Assembly (NCBI GenBank): GCA_022225965.2
Contig: JAKJXP020000044.1
Location: forward strand, 248,001-312,000
Length of the DNA stretch: 64,000 nt
Source: Diatrype stigma
Taxonomy: Eukaryota; Ascomycota; Sordariomycetes; Xylariales; Diatrypaceae
Direction of reading: 5' to 3'
In this document: positions 21,275-31,454 of the stretch, piece by piece
Layout of the letters: each line of letters starts with the position of its first letter
Position numbering within the stretch: the stretch's first letter is position 1
Position numbers and translations under genes: made by a program
The notes under the pieces: generated by a model
The model's database searches: none
What the model was told of the DNA's origin: nothing
The model's input: only the letters and a program-made list of their open reading frames with translations

Positions 21275-23008
21275 ATGAACACCGGTGGTCTTGCTCAAAT
21301 GTCTCACAACGGCTTCAACTCGTCCACCGGTTTGGGCATGCCCTCCGGTGGCCTGGCTTCCCGTCGTGGCGGGGGTCAGAACATCAAGCCTCTCTCGTTC
21401 GACGGCATCAACGCATCCGATGTTAATGACACGGGTGTCCCTACTCCGCGAACCAGTCGATCTCACTTGCTTGCCGGTCTTCGAACGGCCCCTAAGACCG
21501 CAACTGCCACGTCCTTCAATACCTCGCGTTCGCAGGCTGTCCCTCAGATGCATGGGAGGAACAGCATCTCGGGCAACATGTACGGTGGCCAGGACCACGG
21601 GTACAACGGACCCAAGACGTCCCTACCTCGCTTTGCATCCCAGTCCCAGCAGCAGCAACTGCAACATCAGCAGCAGCAACAGCAACAGCAGCAGCAGCAG
21701 CAGCAGTACAATGCGATGATGAGTCTTGCCCAGCAGCATTACACGGCAGAACAGGTTCTGGCTCCTCCGGAGCTCCAATTCGATGAACAAATTCAGAACC
21801 AGATGGATCCCAGCCTATATGCACAGCTCGTTGCTACTAACACCTACTTGGCCCAACAGCAGCAGCGCCTGCAGCAGGAATTGCTCAACATCCAGGCTGC
21901 TGCCCAGCAGTTCCAAGGCCTAGGCCTCAATGGGCATGCCACCATGCAGCAGCAGATGGCGCTCCAGAGCCTGTACCAGCAGCAACAACAGCTTAAGAAT
22001 CTTCAGCAGTCCATGGTTGCGTCGATGCCTGCTCAGCAGAACGTCTACGTATACTATGATCCAGCTACCGGCCAGCAGGCTTACTATGTTGACCAGGGTG
22101 CTAGTCAGAATAACATGGGCTACATGGATCAGCAACCTGCCACTCCTCAGAACTTCAGCTTCCCCCAGAACCACAACAGCACTCCTCGCGTGCAGGTCTC
22201 GCCACCTCCTACCGAAGCAACTCCACCTACCGGTCGTACCAGTTCCCCTCCAAAGAGGATGGAGATGACGGCCGAGCCGACTCCTTTGCCACCGCCATCA
22301 GCTAATGCTTTCCGCCGAGGTCACAAGAAGTCTACTTCCGTGTCGAAAAACCTTGCCATTGGAACGGAGGATTCCAAGACCCCCGGCCCCAAGACCGCTT
22401 CTTTTCCTCTTACTCCCTCTGGCAATGGAGGCTATGGGCCTGGTCAAGCTCGTGCTGGCGAGCATCCCATTCGACAACCCCGTGGTCCCCCAGCACTCGA
22501 CGAGCTTCGAGCCAAGCCCACTTCGAGGCATGAGGGTAGCAAGAACTTTGCTGCCAGAACCCGTCGGTCTGCCGTTCACAACCTCGTTAGGGCCGGGCTA
22601 GAGAGGCGCAAGGGCACTGACAGCAGCTGTGGGAGCATGAGCCCAGTCTCAGATCATGCCGAGGAGATTGCTACCCCAATGACCGACGCTGAATCCGACT
22701 CTGGACGTAGTGGCTCCGGAAGTCTTTCTGGTGATGCCGAACCCAGCGTGGCCAGTTCACGGACCTCCACCAGCGGCAGCTGGGGTGCGATCGGATCTGA
22801 CCGACCTGGTTCGCGACAGAAGTCTCGCAAGAGCGTTGACAGCCTGTCTAGCGCCTGCGAGAGCGATGGAAGCTTTGCCAGTGTCTTCAAGAACGGAGGT
22901 TCGCAAAGACAAAACAAACCGGAGCAGGTTGTCGACGGCCAGCGTAAAGCCGCCATGCTTGTGCTTACTAGTGCTGAGAAACGTAAGGGTAGCACTTCGG
23001 CGGCTTAA
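21275..23008 (+). CDS. glutamine-rich disordered protein, function unknown
   Basis: The single-exon 577-residue protein starts at MNTGGLAQMSHNG. It has an interrupted poly-Gln run (about residues 125-147), further Gln-rich helical stretches up to about residue 270, a Tyr-rich YVYYDPATGQQAYYVDQ segment, then Pro/Ser/Thr-rich sequence. Two conserved-looking basic blocks follow: AFRRGHKKSTSVSKN and, near residue 410, PPALDELRAKPTSRHEGSKN continuing into ARTRRSAVHNLVRAGLERR. The last 120 residues are Ser-rich. No folded catalytic domain is visible. The composition is that of a prion-like or RNA-granule protein, but I do not recognise a named family, and an RNA-related role is only a guess. Its very long ATG-free leader suggests post-transcriptional or promoter-level regulation typical of developmental regulators. 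Confidence 0.8.
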   Translation: MNTGGLAQMSHNGFNSSTGLGMPSGGLASRRGGGQNIKPLSFDGINASDVNDTGVPTPRTSRSHLLAGLRTAPKTATATSFNTSRSQAVPQMHGRNSISGNMYGGQDHGYNGPKTSLPRFASQSQQQQLQHQQQQQQQQQQQQQYNAMMSLAQQHYTAEQVLAPPELQFDEQIQNQMDPSLYAQLVATNTYLAQQQQRLQQELLNIQAAAQQFQGLGLNGHATMQQQMALQSLYQQQQQLKNLQQSMVASMPAQQNVYVYYDPATGQQAYYVDQGASQNNMGYMDQQPATPQNFSFPQNHNSTPRVQVSPPPTEATPPTGRTSSPPKRMEMTAEPTPLPPPSANAFRRGHKKSTSVSKNLAIGTEDSKTPGPKTASFPLTPSGNGGYGPGQARAGEHPIRQPRGPPALDELRAKPTSRHEGSKNFAARTRRSAVHNLVRAGLERRKGTDSSCGSMSPVSDHAEEIATPMTDAESDSGRSGSGSLSGDAEPSVASSRTSTSGSWGAIGSDRPGSRQKSRKSVDSLSSACESDGSFASVFKNGGSQRQNKPEQVVDGQRKAAMLVLTSAEKRKGSTSAA

Positions 23009-24813
23009 AATTCCTTATCTGGCTCGCCTATTACGCACTTATGATCACGCGCTCCCTACGTCTCTTGTCTTTACATGATGATTGCCTAGGAAAGGTAGAT
23101 CTTCTCATAACCGGGTTCGTTACGAATGGATCGGGACGTGACTGTCCTTCAGAATGACCGTTCTGATCGATTTGGATTCGGCAGGGGTTCATGGGAATCT
23201 GGATTTACCAGGCATATGGGTTACTTTGTTTTTCACTTGCAATGACCACCAGAATTCAAAGTCAATATTCGGGTGGCATTCTTATTCATCAGGGGGCAAA
23301 GCTTTGGAGAGGAAGAAGCCCCAATGAGATAACGCAGGGGTATTAAGTTTTGTTTTTGTCTAGGTATTTCATGGCTGTGTTGGTTTCTGCTGAGTTGATG
23401 TCGATGATGGTTGTTGCTCGGCTTGTCATTCTCTGGTCAACCTTAGGCCCTCGTCCATCTTGGATCGCATCGAACTCGGGGATCACTCGTCGTTGCGAAG
23501 CACGACTACCACATACGTTTCAGACATTTAACGGCCATGGCGCCCGTTCGCTTGTCTACTCGCGATGGATGGCTTTAGTGGTTGGTCTAGATTATGACAG
23601 CCAGCAAGCAGATAGGTAGTGATGAATGGCTAAAAATTGATTGCCCAGACCACCCAGTTCGTGCCAATCAGAGTGCGATTGCTTCTTGATGACGTAGTTT
23701 GTAAGCTGTTACGACACCCGGAGAAGGCTTCAATAGGCTGTTCATCCTATGTGAGGTTCCCGGTTTCAATGGCCATGTAGCTAATATTCAGGTCATTCCC
23801 CACGGCCACAGAAAGCTGCTTATATGTAGACGCATGCCCGTTCAAGCCATTCCTACCATGGGACCAATACTCGTAATGCCTGCTTACAAGATGATGGATT
23901 TCGCGAATAAGCGGCGGCATGCCACACCCCTTCTAGAAATGATGAATGGGTGGTCATTGACTTGAAGTAATCTATCCAATGATCAATCCCGGCATAGCCA
24001 TCCTTGAACCCCCTTTCCCATCTCCAAGCCCCTTTCTTCCTGGTAGATCGAACTACCCAATGATATCAAGTCACTCTCGCTCGCCCACTCCAAAGCCTAC
24101 CTTCAGCGCCGTGTTTCCACCCGCGGATCTTCAGGGTACTGCGCTGACGACATGGAGTAACTTTTTGATATTACAATAGACTGCCATGTTACAAACATCA
24201 GGCCTGGTTCGTTTATGCAGCCAGACTGAGCAGTCATCCAAAGACAGGATTCGGGTTGCTGAGAGGTGCCACATGGTCGGCAGCAATCGGCGTAACGTCC
24301 CACCATCCTGCCTGTTTCTTGCTCGATCATTCATATATCGATGCCGGCCTGCTGAATGTGCGGCGGAATCGTGCGGTCGTCCAGGCAAAGCAGCTACCAC
24401 ACCGGAACATCTTTGAAGCCAGCGTACGTCGGGGGACCAACGAAGCTGGCGGTCGAGTGGCGCACCAGCTAGCTGGCTGGTTGGCTCAGGCCTCGCCTTT
24501 CTTCCTCCTCAGGATGCTGGAGGACGACGGCTCGCCGAGTCTGTGGATGTCGGGATAACAGAATCAGTCGCGCTCCTGCATACATATTAGGTAGTTGGCA
24601 ATCGAGTCAGTTAGGTATGTAGGTACCTACTAACTACCACGTAAACGTTCCGGAGATGCAGTACCCATTGGTCAAGGCAACTATCTAGGAAAGGGCGGGA
24701 AATACATCACAAACATCCAGCAAAGTCGAAACCCTGCTATCCTATCCTCGGGCTGGGGCGTTTGCATGGACGCGGCAGGGCTGCCGATCTCGGGCACCAG
24801 CAAGGTCATTGTA
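23009..24813. other. spacer, no gene seen
   Basis: This holds the 3' region of the Q-rich gene and AT-richer spacer. Open frames such as 23350-23619 and 24103-24416 have no recognisable features. Confidence 0.5.
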
Positions 24814-25189
24814 TTATGCGATCCAGACGATGCCGCCGTCCAGCCCGTCCGCGCGCCCGCCTCTCCTGCTTGTTTGGCCGCGGACGCTCTCGGTGCCCGG
24901 CGTGCCGCCGTAGGAATGGGTGACGAGGATCACGTCCTTGCCGGCGTCGGCAAACCTGGCGACGTGGCGCGCGATATGAAGGCGGAATCGTCGTACATGG
25001 TCGGTCGGTGGCTCCTCCTCTGCTTCTCCCGGTCCGCCTCTGTCTTTGTGTCCGACCTGCTGCTCCAGACCGCCGCCGACGCTAGGGAGATGCAGGGCCG
25101 CGATGTCGATGCCGCGGTGTGATGTCACGGCATCGATGGCGAGTTGGGAGAACTTTGGGGACGGCAGATGCCCTGGGGACGATGACCAT
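24814..25189 (-). pseudogene. alpha/beta hydrolase relic
   Basis: The minus strand reads as a broken alpha/beta hydrolase of the small (about 250-residue) fungal type. MVIVPRASAVPK lies at 25189-25154. After a one-base shift come FSQLAIDAVTS and IDIAALHLPSVG. MYDDSAFI (about 24990) lies in another frame. ARHVARFADAGKDVILVTHSYGGTPGTESV follows, with the nucleophile elbow HSYGG intact. The reading runs into a stop at 24814 well before the lid and the catalytic acid and His. At least two frameshifts and a missing C-terminal half indicate a dead gene. It is GC-richer than its surroundings, which fits a former coding region. Confidence 0.72.
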
Positions 25190-26189
25190 GGAAAACTGGC
25201 CCATAGTTTGATGACTTATTGCGAGATTCTTGCTCGGCTATGTCGGTCCTGTCCTGTCTTGTCCTGTCTCACCCGGTGGTTGAGCCAAAAATAGAGTGGA
25301 CGGAAGCTCTAGGTTGAGATATAACTGAGAAGTATGCGCTGGGGGACAAGAGCTGGTGGAGGGCTGTGTAAAGTAGTGGCAGAACTGGGATCGACGATGT
25401 GGCGGGGGGCATCGAAGCACGCAGATTTACGACGTGTTTAATCCCCCTTGCAGGCTATGGCTTTGTAGGCATAACATTTTGACAGGGGTTTGGTTCGTGC
25501 TTAGGTAGGGATCAATCCGTTGTACTAGCTAATGGGAAATATTTCATTCCGGCCTGGTTGTTCATCTAAATGTATCTAACATTAGACAGTCGTGGAGACC
25601 CATAACACAACATGAACCCCTGGGAAGCCTTAACGAACGCTCCATTCCAATTGTATCATGGTCACGATAATAATAGCAACTTTATGACAGTAGTTCATTG
25701 CACCTCAGCTAAAATATACCCCATGATCTGAGATGCTGTTGAAGATACTATTCTGGTCGAATATGCTATCACGGCAAATTGTCCTGTAGACCAACCGACA
25801 TGGAGGCGTCGAAGGTATGAAAATATAGTTGCCATTTCCGAGGATTTAGCAATTACTAAATATAAGGTGAAGTCATCTAGGGAAAGCGCATCATTTTCAA
25901 TCCGTTCCGGCAACTACCTATATTGCAAGCACCATTCGAGTTGAATACCACATCTACACGAATTATAGTAATTAGTACACTGTAGGCGGGCAGCTTTATC
26001 CTAGATTCCATGCGTATAGGTCAAGCCTTTGATTCCGTTCTACCACCCTCTTCTTGCCATCATAAAAACTTCAACGGCCCCGACAAGTTCAGACACAGTG
26101 TAGCATCACCTTCAACGTCTGCCATTCAGTCATACAGACCGCTATTCAGGTACTAGACACAACCACACCAACCCCCTCAAGCCGTTATC
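25190..26189. other. spacer and promoter of CVNH-like gene
   Basis: AT-rich spacer with no coding signal recognised. The last 100 bp before 26190 are C/A-rich, as in a fungal 5' leader. Confidence 0.5.
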
Positions 26190-26819
26190 ATGAAGTCCCT
26201 CTTCGGAATTCCTTCCCTCTCCATCTTCCTCTCCGCCCTCTGGCTCGCAGAAGCGAAGTGGTCAGGGGACTGCCGAGATGCCCACCTCGTCGACAACCGC
26301 TACTTGACGGCTTCCTGCCCCCGCGAAGTCCAAGGAGGCGTGGTTCTGGCCTGCACGCGCGTGGATCTCAATAACTGCTACATCAATGACATGGGCATGC
26401 TCAAGCCTCGCCTGTTGTAAGTACCTAGCCAATGTCTCTTCGACGGGTGATGGCTGCTGGCCGCTGGCTTCCAGGCTCTCCCCCTACCCTCCCCTCATGT
26501 CTTCTGTATACTTTAGGACGAAGCAACTGACATTGTTATGGGATCTAACAGTGGCAATTACGTCAAGACTTGCACCGACTGCGAGCTCGATGGAACCGAT
26601 CTCACCTGCAGATGCGCGGTTGCCAACTTGGGTCTCTGCTTCACGAGCTCTGTCAATACTGGTACGCATTCTCTTCTTCCGACTTCTAGAAAAAACCGAT
26701 ACTTGGCTCAGTTGTGTCCACTCGTGCTGTGTAATATCCACTAATTATATACAGACTTCCGTATTGGCCTCGTTAATGGCAGACTTTCTTGCTACGGTAT
26801 CATCGACGAGGACTGCTGA
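26190..26819 (+). CDS. secreted Cys-rich CVNH-like (cyanovirin-N domain) protein
   Basis: Exons 26190-26416, 26552-26661 and 26755-26819 give 133 residues; both joins keep frame (RLF|GNYVKTC and SVNT|DFRIGLVNG). Residues 1-22 form a signal peptide ending LAEA. The mature part, about 110 residues, shows the twofold pattern of a CVNH fold: S-x2-C then L-x-A-x-C, VDLNNCYIND, then TCTDCELDGTDLTCRC and IGLVNGRLSCYG. CVNH lectins bind high-mannose glycans. Eleven Cys make this a strongly disulphide-rich member, with one probably unpaired. Fungal secreted CVNH proteins are often tissue- or stage-specific, and some act at the plant surface. The family call rests on pattern, not alignment. Confidence 0.7.
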
Positions 26820-27936
26820 GTAGTGGGTAACGGGCACTGAGATCGACAACGAACTTGTTCTTGCCGAAGATGGTACGAATCAGAACAGGCATACCGAATT
26901 AGTCAATCAGTCAGTCAGGGGTGAACCACAGATTATGAGAAACGAAGAATGGCGCGACCCGGATTTCAACTTGTGACGTTCAAAAATGAATAAATAATTA
27001 TACCCACTGAGAAGAACTAAAAATAGAAGGAGTGAAGCAGGAGAAATGCGCAAACAATCAGAACCCGAGAGATGAAAGAAAGAAAGCAGCTAGGCAGGAA
27101 TGTTTTTCGCAACCCGTACATGCTTGCGGGTCACATTCACCCCTACAACTGTAGGGGCGAGCCAGGGACGACAGCATAGGAGATTATATGCCTGTTGGAA
27201 GATTTGGCGTTTTTCTTTTTTTTTTTTTTTTTTTTCTTAACTTAAAGGGCCGTCCGTCTTCCCGGCGACCGCACGCTCCCAAGTTACCTCGGCGCCTGGT
27301 CGATAGGATGGTTTTCCTAAGGCGACACAGCACCTATAGTCACTACAGTCTACAAGTGTAGCATTACGGTGCGTTGGTTAGTACCCGTTAAGACGGTACC
27401 TTACAGATGCCGTGGTATTCAATAGGACCAATCGCTACAAAGTCGTCATCTGCCCGCTTTCCTGAGCCATTTCGACTTATCTTGACTCTTTTTGTTGTTT
27501 CTTGAGCTTGAATAGCAACGCTCCTGCTTCTATTCACGATCATACTTTGATTGGCCGTCCAGAGCCCCTCGTTTTGTTCCCGGCACGCGTAACATCGTAG
27601 CAACGTTGGTACGAAAGGCCGGCTACCTATTTACGAAGAGCTCTTTACGAATAGTTCACATGTTTATGTCATAGTATACCTGAGTCTAACCACATGCAAT
27701 GTCTGTACACTCTCACGCCACGAAATAGCATATTTCAACTCTCAGAATTCATGCTATACTTTGGGCCACCATAGGTTTAATACTATCATAAGCCAACAAA
27801 ACCAACAGGGTTTGTACCAGTCCGCTTAACTCTAACTTTTCTAATCGATTGACGATATGGCTAACAACTATGTACAAGGAAGTTTAAATGTACTTGAATA
27901 TTTCATGCATCGTTAAAACGAACCCTCATTGTCTGC
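26820..27936. other. convergent spacer with a long T-tract
   Basis: No gene was recognised. A pyrimidine run of about 28 bases, almost all T, lies near 27209-27237. A minus-strand frame at 27388-27603 has no recognisable features. Confidence 0.5.
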
Positions 27937-29409
27937 CTACGCACTCGTGGAAGACGGGGCGGCACCGCTGGGAACACCACTACCGCCTGGGGCGCCGCTG
28001 GGCATGGTGCCATTGCCTCCGTCACCGCCCGGGCCAATCTTGTAGCCAGTGTCGTGGCCACCTTCGGCATCCAGGTACGCAGCTGTGTGCAAAGTTAGCC
28101 TTTATTCGCTCTTGCATACCTCACAAGGATTAACGGAGGGGGAGGGGTAGGGGGAAGCAGGACTGCAACGTACCAACACCGTAGTATTCATCATCGGTAT
28201 AGTCGGCCGAGCCGTTGATGCCGATCTGGATCCAGGCGAAGAGGCCGTCCTCGACGGAGTCTCCCAGGTAGACGAACTGCGGGATGGGGTCGAAGCTCTC
28301 GTCGGCCGCGAGGATGGACCACATGTCCTCGTCGTTCGTGGTCAGCGGCTGGGTGTTGAGCGTGTAGGGGTAGGTGGCCTCGACCTCCTCGCGCAGGTCG
28401 TCGGGCCAGAACAGCTGTCCGATATGGGCGACCGGAGCTTCCCTACGGCGGAGAGGGTTACGTTAGCAAGTATGCCGGGGATTTTTTTTTCTTTTTCTTT
28501 TTCTGGCATCGGGCTGGGTGCTTACCAGATGGAGATGGTGCCGTTGGACTGCACCTTCGCGTTGGTGTGGGCGAGCAGGTGGGTGTGGATGGCGCGGCCG
28601 CTGTAGTGGCCGGGGAAGATGGTCTCGAAGGAGGCGACGCCGTCGTGGTCGGTCAGCTGGATGCCGCGGAGGTAGGTGGAGTTCAGGCCGCCGTCGGCGT
28701 AGTTGCCGCTGGTGTAGATGCCGCTGTAGATGCCGGTGGCGTTGCAGTTCCAGATGTCGACGGCGACGGCGGGCAGGGGCGCGCACGTGTTGGTGTCGAT
28801 GTACTGCACCTCGAGGAACACGTCCACGCCCTCGCTCCACCGCGCCTCCTTCACGTTCGACCGCATGTACTCGCCCGCCACGTAGTACGGGCCGTCGGTC
28901 ACCTCCGGCGCCAGGATGCAGCTGGTGTTGGCGCTGAAGACGTCCTCGAGCGGCGTGAACATGTCGTGCTCGTACACGCTCGACATGTTGTGGTTGACGG
29001 CCTCCCACTTCTGCAGATCTTCCAGGTCGCGCTTGTTCTTCCGGGCAGCTGTGATGATGGGGGGGTTAAGTCAGTCAGTCGGATTTTTACTTGTCTGTTT
29101 CCCTCGCAGCAAATCTCCTCGTAACTAGATAATTAGGGAACGAGTAATATTTTCAAACTCACGAGCACTGATGCCGCGCTTCTTGCGGATGTCGTTGACC
29201 TTCTGCGCACGGCGCATGACGGACCGCTGGTTCAGCGATCGGGCATGGGGCTTGCTAGAGCAGGCGGCCAGCGAACGGGCACCGACCTGGGCGGCAGCGT
29301 CGCGAGCCACGATCTCGCGCTTCATATGCACGGCGTCGTGCTTCTCGCCCGGGTGGGCGACAGCGTAGCCAGCAAAGGCCGCAACGGCGAGGGTAGCGAA
29401 GGCGACCAT
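27937..29409 (-). CDS. secreted intradiol ring-cleavage dioxygenase-like protein
   Basis: Four exons (29409-29163, 29048-28526, 28442-28174, 28082-27937) give 394 residues. A signal peptide (about 1-18, ending AVAHP) and a His/Arg-rich pro-region precede the catalytic domain. The domain carries the family landmarks in order: EVTDGPYYVAGEYMR (first Tyr ligand), CAPLPAVAVDIWNCNATGIYSG (second Tyr), and IFPGHYSGRAIHTHLLAH (the two His ligands of non-haem Fe(III)). Canonical secreted members read W-H-C where this one reads W-N-C. The C-terminus is a Gly/Pro/Ser-rich tail. Such extracellular enzymes are thought to open catechol-type rings from lignin or plant phenolics. The intron 1 join gives ISA-P-ARKN and is the least certain. 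Confidence 0.88.
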
Positions 29410-31454
29410 AGCGATAGCGAAGTCTTGTCTTGATATGAAGTTTGCCGGGGGTTAGGAGGGAGTCTAGTCTAGTGGCCGTTATGGTGGTCGAACGCTAGTC
29501 AAGTCAGGGCCCGTGGATTTGAGGTGAGGTTATCAAGAAACGACGTCGCAACTCGATATGGCAGGCGGGTGCCCTTACTCTATATATATCCCCTTTCCCT
29601 ACAATCTCTACATAGGCATCCCATACGAAAAGCTAGCCCTTGCACGCATTGCCGCGCAATCACCACTCGCGTGGCATGGCATGGGACATCCTGCCCCACG
29701 GTAATGAAAGGGGCCGCGATTCATCTTCTTTTCGACGTCGGTCGAGGTCTCCTGTCTCGTACTAAGGCCCAGACGGGAGCGCATGGTAAGCGGGACTCGG
29801 GAGGGCTAGGTAGAAGGTGGACCCTGAATCGGCCGCGGATGACGAAAACGGGCTCGCATCGTGCCGTGGACGCGTCAGACTGCTGCCCAATAAAGGCGCT
29901 ACAGTTTCCAATAACTTATACGTCGCGGACACCGACCAACCAGAGGGCGGCGACGTCCAAGGCATTCTTTTAGCATGAGCAGCATTGCCCACGAGTCGGT
30001 CGACGATTCCGGCCCACAGCCCACATGGCCCGAGATTGTTAAAGCGCCGAGCCCCGGGATGTGGGAGCATGTTTCCTGCATGACTGGCTAGGTGCCGACT
30101 ACCCTCGCCGGAATCCAATGAAGGGCACTAGATTACGCAGACTAGACTGTCAACAGCGGAGGGCGGGTCAAGGCGAGTTCGATCTCACCACTCGTCATAG
30201 TAGAGATATGGAGTTGTCTTTGTTTCGCTTTTACCTCGTTCGAGAATATGTATACGAAAATAAACTAAAGGATGGAATAAGTAACTAGGCCCCGAAAATC
30301 AATGCTTCCCCAGGTCCTGGTAACAAAGTTATCTATTTAAAGTATCTAAAACAATGGTATCCACCACCGCCACGATCTGCCCAGGCTGTCCAGGGCGATC
30401 TTTACGGGCATAGCCAAAGTTCTCCAGGGCAAGGGTGAATACGAAGATATCGGTATCGCACAGAACCCATTAAGCATGCGACCTTCACGAACATGGCCAA
30501 GACAATTCTCCTCAGCTCGTTCTCCTTTTCCCTTTCCTTCTATGTCGGCCGAAGCCTGGGGACGTGTTCGGCGACTGGGTTCCTTATAGACGGTTTTCTT
30601 GAAGCCATCTCTTCGTCGCACGAGCCATACCATCATAACATACGATCATGAACGATGGAATGTATGACCCGACGTCCAAATAACGTGAATATAGGCAGAT
30701 GTGAATGTTTCGAATAGGATGGCAGCAATACGTGGGTAATTATTTTCCCCGTGGCTACTCGGACGTTGGTACACCGGCTTACGTATTGCCATCGCCGCTT
30801 CGATATCCACTATTTTTTACTACTTTTGAGGTCTGGACTCTGGTGGCCGGAGGCGCACCACATTCTCGTCACGACCGACACGCTCCACCGAGTAACGGCG
30901 AGGCAGTTAGATGGGGGGTTTGTCCCAAAATAGAATTGTCAGCCTTGTCAAACAAGCGTCTAGTTATAGATATCCGGGGTAGGCACCTTGCGCGTTCCTA
31001 TCCCAAGTTCGCCGCTCCCTGCCGTAGGGAGCTTCGAGACTCGATGACAGGTCCCACCCCGTAACTATAGCCCTCTCGCTTTGTCCTACCCTGACGAGAA
31101 GATGTTACTTGTATTGTATCATTCAGAATGGCTCGACTCGCTTCGAAGACCATCATAGCGTAATATGAGGTGGCCAGCTATCACTACATAGATGGTGAAG
31201 CTTCACTACAGCATCGTTTGCGGCGTCGTCGTAACTGTAATGTCAGAGTGTTTGAGCTTCCAGTCTTAGGCATAAACTCAGTTTGCTCAAAGATACAGCA
31301 CAATTCACGAAATTTAGAAGCCGGAACGCCGCATTTTTGCTTCTCATTTCTCAAATTCATCGCATCCTATAGCAATCATTACGCCTTGCGTCCATGTGAC
31401 AGACGAGTCCCGTGAAAATCATTAACACCGCTTCTCATGTGGGTATCCTTGAAA
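29410..31454. other. spacer, no gene seen
   Basis: This holds the promoter of the intradiol dioxygenase gene and the 3' region of glutamine synthetase. Open frames at 29524-29973 and 30705-31064 have no recognisable family features. Confidence 0.5.
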
